From positions 1,428,001 through 1,492,000 of the forward strand of contig NZ_CP056775.1 of assembly GCF_016894445.1 (NCBI RefSeq): a stretch of 64,000 nt of DNA, read 5' to 3'. The DNA is from Dyadobacter sandarakinus (GTDB taxonomy: Bacteria; Bacteroidota; Bacteroidia; Cytophagales; Spirosomataceae). The notes beneath the pieces were generated by a model. It made no database searches, had not been told where the DNA came from, and was given only the letters and a program-made list of their open reading frames with translations. A program made the position numbers and the translations under genes. Within the stretch, counting starts at the first letter, position 1, and the number at the start of each line of letters is the position of its first letter. This document shows positions 9,757-18,478 of the stretch, in pieces.

Positions 9757-11427
9757 ATGACGAACAAAAGCATTACCCGCTCTTCCATATTTCTGCTTAC
9801 GCTTGGTTTCTCATCCGGCTTTGTATACGCCCAACGCGGCGAAATCGAAAGCCAGACTTACGAGATCGTAAAAGAAAAAAGCATTGAATTTGCCCCTGCT
9901 ACCCGCATTTTTGATAAAGTGCAGCCTGTACAGAATGAAACGGGCAAAAAGAAGGTGAACTACCAGATCATTGATCCGCAGATCAACATTGCTTCGCCCA
10001 AGCTCACACCGGCGGTTGGGGTTGCATCTGATGAAAAGCAGCGCCAGGAACAGCCTGAAGTGCTCAACAACTACATTAAGCTTGGAGGTGGTAACTACGG
10101 CCGCTTTCTGGGTGAAGCATTTGTAGGGGGACGTCCCTCGGAAGATCTTGCATTTACCGCGCAGCTCAAACACCTGTCAGCAGCAAACGGACCTGTCGAG
10201 GGCAAGAATTCTGCTAATGCATTGACGAACATCAAACTTGGCGGGAAGTATATCCGTAACACCTATAAGGTGGACGGGGCACTGGAATATGACCGTAAAA
10301 ACTACTATTTCTACGGGTACAAACCGCAGCCCGAGGCTTACATTGTAAATCGGGACAGCATCCGGCAAACTGTAAATCAGTTTGGAATTTCACTGGGATT
10401 TGAAAATACCGACCCAAGTGTCGCTGTGGATTATGGAGTCAAAACAACGTTGAACTCGTTGAATGACCGTTACAATGCATCTGAGATCGACTGGGGAACT
10501 AAGTTGACTGCGTCTGTACCCATCAGTAAAACATTTTACGCGATGCTGGAAGCAGATGCATTTGTCAACCAGCGCGTAGACAGGCTGACTTACAACAGAA
10601 ACCTGTTCAGGGTACAGCCCACGTTCAAGTATGCAGAACAGATGTATACAGTAACAGCCGGGCTGAATGTGGTCAACGAGACGGACAATCAGCTAGACAT
10701 TAACAAGACCAAGGCTTTCCCGGTAGTGAATGTGGATGTGACACCATTTACAGGTTTGCATATTTTCGCAGGCATAAACGGAGATATTGTCCGGAATACA
10801 TTGAAGAGTATGCTTGCTGAAAACCAGTGGCTTGGGCCGAATGTACTGATTGCAAATACAGAGAAAACTGCTGAGATCAGCGGAGGCGTCAAAGGTGAAA
10901 TTGGTTCAGGGTTTAACTACGAGGGAAAAGTAGCTTATGCCCGCTACCGCAACTTCTACTATTTCAATAACTCGCTCGCAGACACTTCCAAGTTCTCGGT
11001 GTTGTACGATCCGGGAAAAACGAAGGTGCTGACCATTTCTGCCCAGGCAGGATACAACTATAATGATCTGTTTAAGACTTCATTGAAGGCTAATTTTTTT
11101 GATTATGCTGTCGCAAACCTGGAAGAACCCTGGCAGCGGCCTGATCTTACGTTAAACTGGTTTAACGCACTTACCATCAGCAAAAAGCTCTTTGTCACGG
11201 CGGATTTTTATATGCTGAGAGGTATAAAAGCTAAAAATTTCCAGACCGGAGAAGCTGTCAAACTGCCGGTGATCACCGATCTGAACTTCAAGATAGATTA
11301 CCTGTTAACCAGCAACTTTTCAGCTTTTGTGGCCATGAATAACGTTTTTGGAAAGGAATATCAGCGGTACATGTACTACCCGCAGCAGGGCCTGAACTTT
11401 ATTGGTGGATTATCTTTTTCTTTCTAA
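9757..11427 (+). CDS. outer-membrane beta-barrel protein, TonB-dependent-receptor-like, no plug domain
   Basis: A 556-residue protein with an N-terminal signal peptide (cleavage near VYAQ, residues 23-26), a short periplasmic lead of about 80 residues and then alternating amphipathic strands ending in an aromatic residue (GLSFSF at the C-terminus), the sign of a Bam substrate. The strand pattern (e.g. KVAYARYRNFYYFNN, ITDLNFKIDYLLTSNFSAFVAMNNVFG) resembles the barrel of TonB-dependent receptors, but there is no visible plug domain or carboxypeptidase-like N-domain. It begins 30 bases after the TPR gene and 30 bases before the next gene, which argues for one operon. Ligand unknown. Confidence 0.75.
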   Translation: MTNKSITRSSIFLLTLGFSSGFVYAQRGEIESQTYEIVKEKSIEFAPATRIFDKVQPVQNETGKKKVNYQIIDPQINIASPKLTPAVGVASDEKQRQEQPEVLNNYIKLGGGNYGRFLGEAFVGGRPSEDLAFTAQLKHLSAANGPVEGKNSANALTNIKLGGKYIRNTYKVDGALEYDRKNYYFYGYKPQPEAYIVNRDSIRQTVNQFGISLGFENTDPSVAVDYGVKTTLNSLNDRYNASEIDWGTKLTASVPISKTFYAMLEADAFVNQRVDRLTYNRNLFRVQPTFKYAEQMYTVTAGLNVVNETDNQLDINKTKAFPVVNVDVTPFTGLHIFAGINGDIVRNTLKSMLAENQWLGPNVLIANTEKTAEISGGVKGEIGSGFNYEGKVAYARYRNFYYFNNSLADTSKFSVLYDPGKTKVLTISAQAGYNYNDLFKTSLKANFFDYAVANLEEPWQRPDLTLNWFNALTISKKLFVTADFYMLRGIKAKNFQTGEAVKLPVITDLNFKIDYLLTSNFSAFVAMNNVFGKEYQRYMYYPQQGLNFIGGLSFSF

Positions 11428-11457
11428 CTTCGCCCAAATGACACTAAATCTGGCTTC

Positions 11458-12522
11458 ATGATCGCAGTTGAACTGGTTATCCGCAGACTAATGGGGGAAT
11501 ATGAATTCGTCATCATTCCTGGTTTCGGAGCATTGCTGTCACATCAGGTTCCTGCAACCTTTGATACCCACTCAGGAATATTCTCGCCGCCTGCAAAAAG
11601 ACTTGCATTCAACGAATACCTGAAGCTGGACGACGGGTTGTTGGCCAACAGTATTTCCCGGGAGCAAAATCTGACCCACCAGGAAGCTGTCGATTGCGTC
11701 AAGAATTACTCGGACCGGCTGCGTAGTGAACTCGAAAGGGAGGGACAAGCAGTAATCCCCGGTATTGGCGTATTCAGCCGGAATGTGGAAGGCAAACCGG
11801 TTTTTGAGCCTGATTTGGGAAAGCACTTCAAGGATGATTGGTATGGCTTCGAGAAGTTCAAAGCTACCGAAATCATGCGTGCGGAGCCGGTGGTACATAC
11901 GCCTGCATCCGAAATCCAGGAAGTAATTGAAGTAGTAGAGTCGGAAGAAGCAGCGCCAAGAAGCATTCGCTGGACGAGCTGGGCTGCTGCCGCGGTACTT
12001 TCCGGCCTGATGATCGGCCTGAGCTATTTTCTGGTTAATTCTCCTACCGGTACAATCCAGAGTACATTGAACCCTTTCAAGGAGCTGTTTGCCAGAAAAG
12101 AGGTTGTGAAGGATGAACCGGAAGTTGTGGAAACGGAGGTGGAGGAAGAGGCTGTCTCCATTGATTCATTGAGTCTTATTCCGGATGCTTCTGTTGACGC
12201 TCCGGTAGTCAGCGCGGATAGTGTTGCCGAAGTAAAGAACGAACCTGAAGTTAAAGTTGCCCAGCCAACTGAAATAGATTACAAGTCAAAGAAATTTCTT
12301 GTTGTAGCCGGAACTTTCAAAGGAACCCGGCAGGCAGGTATCTTGTTGGAACAGCTTCAATCCAAAGGTGTTACAACTGCTACCATTATCCCGCAGGACC
12401 AATTCAGCAAGAAGGTGAAGGTGGCCGTCAATGGATTTGACAATGAAAAAGAAGCATATCAATCAGCCGCTGGACTAAAATCGGTCATCGGTGAAGTAGG
12501 CTGGGTGTACAAAAGACCATAG
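11458..12522 (+). CDS. membrane protein with HU-like (CCDC81-type) N-domain and SPOR C-domain
   Basis: A 354-residue, single-pass membrane protein. Residues 1-140 look like the two bacterial CCDC81-like HU domains found in Bacteroidota (FVIIPGFGALLSHQ, LAFNEYLKLDDGLLA, AVIPGIGVFSRN). A transmembrane helix follows (about 172-193), then an acidic, extended linker and a C-terminal SPOR domain (about 276-350, KFLVVAGTFKGTRQAGILLEQL). SPOR domains bind denuded peptidoglycan strands at division sites. The topology puts the HU-like part in the cytoplasm and the SPOR part in the periplasm, so the protein could bridge DNA or another cytoplasmic partner to the cell wall. That bridging role is inference. 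Confidence 0.85.
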   Translation: MIAVELVIRRLMGEYEFVIIPGFGALLSHQVPATFDTHSGIFSPPAKRLAFNEYLKLDDGLLANSISREQNLTHQEAVDCVKNYSDRLRSELEREGQAVIPGIGVFSRNVEGKPVFEPDLGKHFKDDWYGFEKFKATEIMRAEPVVHTPASEIQEVIEVVESEEAAPRSIRWTSWAAAAVLSGLMIGLSYFLVNSPTGTIQSTLNPFKELFARKEVVKDEPEVVETEVEEEAVSIDSLSLIPDASVDAPVVSADSVAEVKNEPEVKVAQPTEIDYKSKKFLVVAGTFKGTRQAGILLEQLQSKGVTTATIIPQDQFSKKVKVAVNGFDNEKEAYQSAAGLKSVIGEVGWVYKRP

Positions 12523-12531
12523 CAAAACATC

Positions 12532-12558
12532 AAAGGAGGCAGCAACGCTTCCTTTTTT
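12532..12558 (+). terminator. possible weak terminator before the TonB-like gene
   Basis: An imperfect 8-bp stem (12532-12539 with 12548-12555, one mismatch) runs into six T. It is short and may only partly stop transcription between the SPOR gene and the TonB-like gene. Confidence 0.4.
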
Positions 12559-12613
12559 GTTTATACGATTTTATATAAATTCACGTTGATTTCGGGTAAA
12601 AAGTAGTTAAAAT

Positions 12614-13540
12614 ATGATGCAGTTACAGGCAGAAGATCGTCAGCGGATAGCAATTTCCTGGGCTATGTCCTTCGGAATCACTGTGGCAATGCTGGGTATT
12701 TTCTTTTTTATCCGTTTAAACTCGTCCATGCCGAAGACTGAGCCCTTAGAGCTCTTTGTCGAAGTAAACTATGGAACGAGCAAAGTTGGAAAAGGAGATG
12801 TGCAAACATTTAACAAGCCCAATGACAGCAAGGTGGCCGAAAACATGCGTGCCGATGCCGACGAGGTTAAAAAGGTAAAGTCGGTGTCCACTCCGAAGCC
12901 TACACCGCCTGTTCCCCCTAAAATCGAGTCCCCAAAGCCTACCAGGACGGTAGCTGAAAAGCCGGTCATTACGTCCAAGACAGAAAGCCCGGTGGAAGCG
13001 CCGGAGAAAACGGAAGTTAAAAAGTCTACAGGAAGCGAAAACTCGTCAGCACCTGCTGCGAAGCCTGCACCTGAAAAAGCGGTGAACAAGGATGCTTTGT
13101 TTTCGAAGTCTTCAGGCAGTAAATCTGGCAGCAATGGTACCAATGGAACAAGAAGCGGGGTTGGAGGTAACAACAATGGTGACGACGCCGAAGGAGTGGG
13201 AGATAAGGGAGCAAAAACGGGCAGCTTGTTTGCAAAAACCTATAAAGGAGAAGGCGGCGGCGGTGGTACTGCAGTCGGACTAAGTCTGTCGGGTTGGAGC
13301 TGGTCCAGAAAGCCCGTGGTGGATGATAACTCCGATGCTACCGGGGATATTACTTTCAAGATTACAGTGGACAAAAATGGCCGTGTAAGAAGCATTATTA
13401 CCCAAAGCACAACCGTTACCGATTACGCGGTGGTCAACAAATATAAAAGCGCCGTACGGGACCTGACTTTCATACCCAAATCCGACAATGTTCCTGACGA
13501 GTCGGTAGGAACCATTACGTTTAAAATACGGTCGCGCTAG
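12614..13540 (+). CDS. TonB-like energy transducer
   Basis: A 308-residue protein with the layout of TonB: a short cytoplasmic start, one membrane anchor (about 14-34), a long Pro/Lys/Glu/Ser-rich periplasmic spacer (about 60-165), a Gly-rich stretch, and a C-terminal domain of about 75 residues (GDITFKITVDKNGRVRSI to the end). It would carry proton-motive energy from an ExbB/ExbD motor to outer-membrane receptors such as the SusC proteins. No exbB or exbD lies next to it in this window, so the motor must be elsewhere. It is followed, only six bases later, by folC, a TonB-folC order known in Bacteroidota. Confidence 0.8.
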   Translation: MMQLQAEDRQRIAISWAMSFGITVAMLGIFFFIRLNSSMPKTEPLELFVEVNYGTSKVGKGDVQTFNKPNDSKVAENMRADADEVKKVKSVSTPKPTPPVPPKIESPKPTRTVAEKPVITSKTESPVEAPEKTEVKKSTGSENSSAPAAKPAPEKAVNKDALFSKSSGSKSGSNGTNGTRSGVGGNNNGDDAEGVGDKGAKTGSLFAKTYKGEGGGGGTAVGLSLSGWSWSRKPVVDDNSDATGDITFKITVDKNGRVRSIITQSTTVTDYAVVNKYKSAVRDLTFIPKSDNVPDESVGTITFKIRSR

Positions 13541-13546
13541 CATTTC

Positions 13547-14845
13547 ATGAACTACCAGGAGACGATCGAGTACCTTTATCAAAGATTACCTGTCTTTCAG
13601 CATATAGGGGCCCGGGCATTCAAGCCGGGCCTTCAGACTACCAGGGAATTGTGCAGCTTGCTGGGCAATCCTCAGGAGAAATATCCCACAATCCACATTG
13701 GTGGCACCAATGGAAAAGGAAGCACTTCTCATATGCTTGCGGCGGTATTGCAGCAGGCGGGATACAAGGTCGGCCTTTACACTTCGCCTCATTTAAAAGA
13801 TTTTCGGGAACGTATAAGGGTCAACGGTACGGTCGTAAGCAAGGAATTCATTACAGCATTTATCAAGGGAATCAATGCTGATATTGAGAGGCTAAGCCCT
13901 TCTTTCTTTGAAGTTACGGTAGCGATGGCTCTCCGGTATTTCGCTGAGCAGGAGGTAGATGTAGCGGTAATCGAGGTGGGTATGGGCGGCCGCCTGGATT
14001 CGACGAACATTATTGAGCCTATGCTGTCGGTCATTACCAATATCAGCATGGACCATATGCAATTTCTCGGCGATACGCCGGCCAAGATTGCCACGGAGAA
14101 AGCTGGTATCATCAAGAAAAACACGCCTGTGATTGTAAGTGAGCGCCAAACAGACGATATCACCCAGGTTTTTGAGAGTACTGCAGAGAGTAATGAAGCG
14201 CCGATCGCCTTCGGATCCGATCAATTTAGGGTTGAAAACATGGGGTTGAAGGAAGGTTTGATGCACCTGTCGGTCACAGATCAGGAAGGTACACAGTCAT
14301 TACCCGACCTCCGGCTGGATCTTACAGGTGCTTATCAGCTGAAAAATATCAAGGGAGTATTATCGGCCATCAGGATATTACGGGAAAAAGGCTGGAATTT
14401 AACCAATGAAGCCATAGCGCAGGCACTTTCACAAACCGCAAAATTGACGGGGCTAAAAGGCAGGTGGCAGAAATTACAGGAAAATCCGGCCGTGTACTGC
14501 GATACTGCCCATAACGAAGCTGGTCTGGCCATCACGCTGAACCAATTTTCAACCATTGCTTGCCGGACCCGGCGTTTTGTCATTGGTTTTGTAGGTGATA
14601 AGGATGTGCGGTCCGTGTTGCCTTTGTTCCCAAAAGATGCTGCATATTACTTTTGCCAACCTTCTAACCTGCGGGCACTCGATGTCCGGACGTTACAGCA
14701 GCTCGCCGCAGATTGCGGCCTGAGAGGGACTGTGTACCCAAATGTCAACCTGGCCCTAAGTGCCGCATTGGATGATGCAGCAACAGACGATGCCATTTAT
14801 GTCGGCGGCAGTACTTTTGTGGTGGCCGATATTGAAGAATTATAG
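13547..14845 (+). CDS. folC: bifunctional folylpolyglutamate synthase/dihydrofolate synthase
   Basis: ATP-dependent Mur-ligase-like enzyme adding glutamate to dihydropteroate and reduced folates. The 432-residue length is normal. The P-loop HIGGTNGKGSTSH lies near residues 47-59, the Mg-binding VIEVGMGGRLDSTN stretch near 140, and the ligase C-domain contains CDTAHNEAG where many family members have DGAHN. Start ATG at 13547 lies six bases after the TonB-like stop and the gene ends nine bases before trmB, so the three are probably co-transcribed. Confidence 0.93.
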   Translation: MNYQETIEYLYQRLPVFQHIGARAFKPGLQTTRELCSLLGNPQEKYPTIHIGGTNGKGSTSHMLAAVLQQAGYKVGLYTSPHLKDFRERIRVNGTVVSKEFITAFIKGINADIERLSPSFFEVTVAMALRYFAEQEVDVAVIEVGMGGRLDSTNIIEPMLSVITNISMDHMQFLGDTPAKIATEKAGIIKKNTPVIVSERQTDDITQVFESTAESNEAPIAFGSDQFRVENMGLKEGLMHLSVTDQEGTQSLPDLRLDLTGAYQLKNIKGVLSAIRILREKGWNLTNEAIAQALSQTAKLTGLKGRWQKLQENPAVYCDTAHNEAGLAITLNQFSTIACRTRRFVIGFVGDKDVRSVLPLFPKDAAYYFCQPSNLRALDVRTLQQLAADCGLRGTVYPNVNLALSAALDDAATDDAIYVGGSTFVVADIEEL

Positions 14846-14854
14846 TTACAATCA

Positions 14855-15511
14855 ATGAGAAGAAAGTTAGACCATTACAAGTACAGCGAAGAAGCCAATA
14901 ATGTTATCCAGGCGGGCAAACCCCTTTATCAGGAAGTAAAAGGTAACTGGAACCGGCTGTACTTCAAAAACGAAGCGCCGGTAATTGTAGAGCTGGCTTG
15001 TGGAAAAGGTGAATATACCGTGGGACTTGGTGCGAAGTTCCCCAACCGAAACTTTATCGGTATGGACATCAAAGGTGACCGCATCGCCCGGGGGAGTAAG
15101 CTGGCTTCAGATCTGAATCTTTCGAATGTAGCTTTTTTGAGGGCGGGTATCCAGTACTCGGATGAATTTTTTAGCGATGGTGAGCTTAGCGAGATATGGC
15201 TGATTCATCCTGATCCCCAGCAGCGAGATAAAGAAGAGAAAAAAAGGCTTACAAATCCTTCATTCCTTACCAGGTACGCACAATTCCTGAAAAAAGGCGG
15301 GCTTTTTTGTTTAAAAACAGACAGCAGTTTTTTGTACGACTATACGCTGGAAACACTAGATACCTTTAAGCAGCTGCAAATTGTGGAGCATACGCCAGAC
15401 TTATACGCGTCGCATCTGCTGGAAGACCACCACGGTGTGCAAACCCATTATGAGCGCATCTTCACTGCCAAAGGACATTCCATTAAGTATATTAAAGCAC
15501 AGGTGATATGA
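14855..15511 (+). CDS. trmB: tRNA (guanine-46-N7)-methyltransferase
   Basis: SAM-dependent enzyme making m7G46 in the variable loop of tRNAs. The 218-residue product has the SAM-binding motif VELACGKGEYTVGL (near 46-59), NFIGMDIKGDRI, and the family signature IWLIHPDPQQRDKEEKKRL, where most homologues read FPDPW or similar. The stop codon overlaps the first base of a strong terminator. Confidence 0.92.
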   Translation: MRRKLDHYKYSEEANNVIQAGKPLYQEVKGNWNRLYFKNEAPVIVELACGKGEYTVGLGAKFPNRNFIGMDIKGDRIARGSKLASDLNLSNVAFLRAGIQYSDEFFSDGELSEIWLIHPDPQQRDKEEKKRLTNPSFLTRYAQFLKKGGLFCLKTDSSFLYDYTLETLDTFKQLQIVEHTPDLYASHLLEDHHGVQTHYERIFTAKGHSIKYIKAQVI

Positions 15512-15548
15512 AAAAAGCCGCTGCCCGTCATTGAGCAGCGGCTTTTTT
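15511..15548. terminator. bidirectional terminator between trmB and gapA
   Basis: A perfect 14-bp stem (15511-15524 with 15535-15548) with a loop of 10 has A-run and T-run flanks on both sides, so it can end both the rightward trmB transcript and the leftward gapA transcript. Confidence 0.9.
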
Positions 15549-15562
15549 CGAAGCATTTGATA

Positions 15563-16576
15563 TTACTTGTTGATCAAACCGGCGAAATAGTACACGGTGC
15601 GAACAAGTTGTGACACATACGACATTTCGTTATCGTACCAAGCCACAGTTCTTACAATCTGTGTATCTCCAACTTTTTGAACGCGTGTTTGCGTAGCATC
15701 AAAGAGTGAGCCGTAGCTGATGCCGATGATGTCGCTGCTTACGATTTCGTCTTCGGTATATCCGTAGCTTTCATTCGAAGCCGCTTTCATAGCCGCATTG
15801 ATTTCCTCCACGGAAGTTTCTTTTCCAAGAATTGCAGTAAGCTCAGTTAATGAACCGGTCAGTGTTGGTACACGTTGTGCCGATCCGTCCAGTTTACCTT
15901 TCAGGCTAGGCAATACAAGTCCGATTGCTTTTGCCGCGCCGGTGCTGTTTGGAACGATGTTCTGAGCAGCAGCTCTTGCACGTCTCAAATCGCCTTTAGG
16001 GTGCGGTGCATCCTGCGTATTCTGGTCGTTTGTATAAGCGTGGATGGTTGTCATCAGGCCGTTTACAATTCCGAATTTCTCTTCCAGTACCTGTGCCATA
16101 GGTGCAAGGCAGTTAGTAGTACATGAAGCACCGGAGATAATTGTTTCGGAACCGTCAAGCTCATTGTGGTTAACGTTGAAAACGATTGTTTTCAGGTCGC
16201 CCGTAGCTGGTGCAGAGATAACAACTTTCTTAGCCCCGGCTTTCAAGTGAGCACTGGCTGATTCCTGGCTTGTAAAAAAACCGGTACATTCGAGTACCAC
16301 ATCTACATCGTGCGATCCCCAGGGAATTTGAGAAGGGTCACGTTGTGCATAAATGACAATATTTTCTCCGTTTACCGAAATTGAATTCTCACCGGCTTTT
16401 ACGTCTGCGTCAAATCGGCCTTGTGCCGTATCATATTTAAGAAGATGGGAAAGCACCTTAGGGTTGGTAAGATCGTTGATGGCAACGATATCGATACCTT
16501 CCATATTATAGATCTGGCGGAATACCAGGCGTCCGATTCTACCGAATCCGTTAATTGCGACTTTTACGTTAGACAT
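15563..16576 (-). CDS. gapA: type I glyceraldehyde-3-phosphate dehydrogenase
   Basis: NAD-dependent glycolytic enzyme. The 337-residue product shows the Rossmann start [17 protein letters not shown], the catalytic motif [11 protein letters not shown] with the nucleophile at Cys152, the partner His179 in [10 protein letters not shown], and SWYDNE-like [14 protein letters not shown] near the end. Full length, single gene flanked by a bidirectional terminator and a long upstream region with a good promoter match on its strand. Confidence 0.97.
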   Translation of the reverse strand: MSNVKVAINGFGRIGRLVFRQIYNMEGIDIVAINDLTNPKVLSHLLKYDTAQGRFDADVKAGENSISVNGENIVIYAQRDPSQIPWGSHDVDVVLECTGFFTSQESASAHLKAGAKKVVISAPATGDLKTIVFNVNHNELDGSETIISGASCTTNCLAPMAQVLEEKFGIVNGLMTTIHAYTNDQNTQDAPHPKGDLRRARAAAQNIVPNSTGAAKAIGLVLPSLKGKLDGSAQRVPTLTGSLTELTAILGKETSVEEINAAMKAASNESYGYTEDEIVSSDIIGISYGSLFDATQTRVQKVGDTQIVRTVAWYDNEMSYVSQLVRTVYYFAGLINK

Positions 16577-16636
16577 ATCTGTATTGATTGGTTAATTAGC
16601 GGCAATATTAATAAAAAACGCCGCTGTTTTAAAACA

Positions 16637-16670
16637 CAAACCTAAAATATGGGAAGTGAGTTCAGTCAAA
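16637..16670 (-). promoter_or_regulatory. candidate gapA promoter (Bacteroidota -33/-7 type)
   Basis: On the minus strand, TAGGTTTG (16644 down to 16637) matches the Bacteroidota -7 consensus TAnnTTTG exactly, and TTTG (16670-16667) lies 22 bases upstream of it. This would start transcription about 55 bases before the gapA ATG. Confidence 0.55.
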
Positions 16671-16778
16671 TAGATTACTATCTACATTAGCAATTTCGCA
16701 GCAGGAAATGTTTGCTAAATTACTAATATAAGTAGTAGTTAGATTATTTTAGATGTATGTTAGCTGTGTCTAAGTTAT

Positions 16779-16809
16779 TTTGTTTGTCTGTAATCTTTGC
16801 CTATGTTTG
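16779..16809 (+). promoter_or_regulatory. candidate dapD promoter (TTTG-N19-TAnnTTTG)
   Basis: TTTG at 16779-16782, a 19-base spacer and TATGTTTG at 16802-16809 match the Bacteroidota consensus in both boxes and spacing. It would give a leader of about 160 bases before dapD. Confidence 0.6.
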
Positions 16810-16978
16810 TCTCTCCATAAAATTGCAAGTAAAATTTGACAGTAGCGAGGCTACATTATTTGAAGAAGTAGGGTAGGAGATAGTTACAGAATAATACCCC
16901 TTAATAATATTCTTCAACTTTCGTTATGTTATTGTATAAGAGCGTTTTATAAGTATTTTATTAAATATATTGTTTAAC

Positions 16979-17794
16979 ATGAATTTGGATCAAACGATTG
17001 AGTCTTTTTGGAATAACCGTGAACTTCTGAAAGAACAGGACAACATCGAGTTTATCAAGAACATCATTGAAGAAGTAGATAAGGGACGGCTGCGAGTTGC
17101 CGAACCTCAGGAAGACGGAAGCTGGAAAGTCAACCAGGCGCTAAAAAAAGCAATCATCCTTTATTTCCCAATCCAGCAAATGCAAATAGCAGAAGTTGGC
17201 ATTTTTCAGTACCATGATAAAATGAAACTAAAAACCGGCTACGACGAATTAGGTGTTCGGGTAGTGCCGCCTGCAGTGGCCCGGTATGGTGCATACATTT
17301 CAAGAGGAGTTGTACTGATGCCTTCGTATGTGAACATTGGTGCCTATATAGATGAAGGAACAATGGTGGACACCTGGGCAACTGTCGGCAGCTGTGCACA
17401 GATTGGAAAGAACGTACATTTGAGTGGGGGCGTTGGAGTAGGAGGGGTACTCGAACCTGTGCAGGCTTCACCTGTTATTATAGAGGACGGTGCATTCATT
17501 GGCTCACGCTGTATTGTAGTGGAAGGTGCACACATTGGCAAACGTGCTGTTCTCGGAGCTGGGGTTACCATCACAGGCAGTTCGAAGATCATTGATGTTA
17601 CAGGAAGCGAACCAATTGAATATAAAGGCTTTGTGCCTGCGGATTCCGTAGTGATCCCCGGATCTTTGCCCAAAGAATTTGCGGCGGGTACTTATCACGT
17701 TCCATGCGCACTGATCATTGGAAAGCGTAAAGCAAGTACCGATCTGAAAACATCATTGAATGATGCATTAAGAGAAAACCAGGTCGCAGTTTAA
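16979..17794 (+). CDS. dapD: 2,3,4,5-tetrahydropyridine-2,6-dicarboxylate N-succinyltransferase
   Basis: Fourth step of the succinylase route to diaminopimelate and lysine (EC 2.3.1.117). The 271-residue protein starts at ATG 16979; a TTG three codons upstream is in frame but unlikely. It has the N-terminal helical domain and a left-handed beta-helix of hexapeptide repeats in the middle (GAYIDEGTMVDTWATVGSCAQIG, GGVGVGGVLEP), followed by VIEDGAFIGSRCIVVEGA and the C-terminal strand region. Single gene with its own promoter candidate and terminator. Confidence 0.95.
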   Translation: MNLDQTIESFWNNRELLKEQDNIEFIKNIIEEVDKGRLRVAEPQEDGSWKVNQALKKAIILYFPIQQMQIAEVGIFQYHDKMKLKTGYDELGVRVVPPAVARYGAYISRGVVLMPSYVNIGAYIDEGTMVDTWATVGSCAQIGKNVHLSGGVGVGGVLEPVQASPVIIEDGAFIGSRCIVVEGAHIGKRAVLGAGVTITGSSKIIDVTGSEPIEYKGFVPADSVVIPGSLPKEFAAGTYHVPCALIIGKRKASTDLKTSLNDALRENQVAV

Positions 17795-17817
17795 CATTAC
17801 CGATTCCATAATCCTAT

Positions 17818-17844
17818 GCACAGTCTTTATGGCTGTGCTTTTTT
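17818..17844 (+). terminator. terminator after dapD
   Basis: GCACAG (17818-17823) pairs with CTGTGC (17833-17838), followed by six T. The T-run overlaps the -33 box proposed for the next gene. Confidence 0.7.
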
Positions 17845-17870
17845 GTGCTCTTTCGTTAGGTTTATATTTG
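17842..17870 (+). promoter_or_regulatory. candidate promoter of the HTH regulator gene
   Basis: TTTG (17842-17845), 17-base spacer, TATATTTG (17863-17870), an exact TAnnTTTG match. The spacer is at the short end of the usual range. A leader of about 110 bases would follow. Confidence 0.45.
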
Positions 17871-17971
17871 TAAACATTAAATTGATTTATGTAAAGTAGC
17901 GGGTGTTTACAGATTTAAATTACAACTCTAAATTTCTAATAGTTTGTTAAACTTCGCCAATGTTTATTAAG

Positions 17972-17984
17972 TTTACATTGTAAA
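17972..17984. promoter_or_regulatory. palindrome TTTACATTGTAAA over the regulator start
   Basis: A 5-bp inverted repeat around ATT whose last base is the A of the first possible start codon. Single related half-sites (GTAAAC, GTTTAC) lie upstream at about 17870 and 17908. This could be an autoregulatory operator of the downstream HTH protein; that is inference. Confidence 0.35.
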
Positions 17985-18415
17985 TGTGCCTGAACATGGA
18001 GCTAAGTGATAAGATTAAACTCATTCTTTCTTACAAGGAAATTTCACCTTCTCTCTTCGCAGATGAAGTAGGTATACAGCGATCAAGCATGTCGCATATT
18101 CTATCGGGCCGCAATAAGCCCAGCCTGGAAATTGTGCAGAAGATCATCAAGCGATATCCCGACCTTGGAGTAAGCTGGATCCTTGACGGAGAAGAACTTT
18201 CTTTTACAGCGCCCGGCACTGGTGAAAACGTCAGCAAACAAGAATCCCGGGAAGCTGCAAAAGTTCAAACCGTTTCGCCAGCGCAACCTGCCGTTTCCAG
18301 GGCCAGCGAGCTGCAAAAACAACCTGAGAATGAAGTTGCAGATGTAAAGCCAAAGATGGTCGATAAAATTATCGTGTTTTATTCGGACGGTACTTTCCAG
18401 GAGCTTAGGTCCTGA
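17984..18415 (+). CDS. small helix-turn-helix regulator (Cro/CI type)
   Basis: A 143-residue protein with an N-terminal HTH_3 domain (about residues 5-70): ISPSLFADEVGIQRSSMSHILSGRNKPSLEIVQKI, in the usual five-helix pattern. A low-complexity Gln/Pro/Ala linker and a short conserved-looking C-terminal strand (KIIVFYSDGTFQELR) follow. An internal ATG at 17996 (MELSDKIKL) is an equally good start and would leave the palindrome outside the coding region. No phage genes surround it, so it is more likely a chromosomal regulator than a prophage repressor. Target genes unknown. Confidence 0.8.
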   Translation: MCLNMELSDKIKLILSYKEISPSLFADEVGIQRSSMSHILSGRNKPSLEIVQKIIKRYPDLGVSWILDGEELSFTAPGTGENVSKQESREAAKVQTVSPAQPAVSRASELQKQPENEVADVKPKMVDKIIVFYSDGTFQELRS

Positions 18416-18478
18416 TCAGGAGATTGCATAAGAATTGGGTGAAGAACTCACCATGTATCTCACATTACGAATCCTTCA

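Larger units (their letters stand above)
16577..16978. other. 402-base divergent intergenic region gapA/dapD
   Basis: AT-rich region between two divergent genes. Apart from the two promoter candidates listed separately, I see no gene, RNA structure or repeat in it. Confidence 0.6.
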
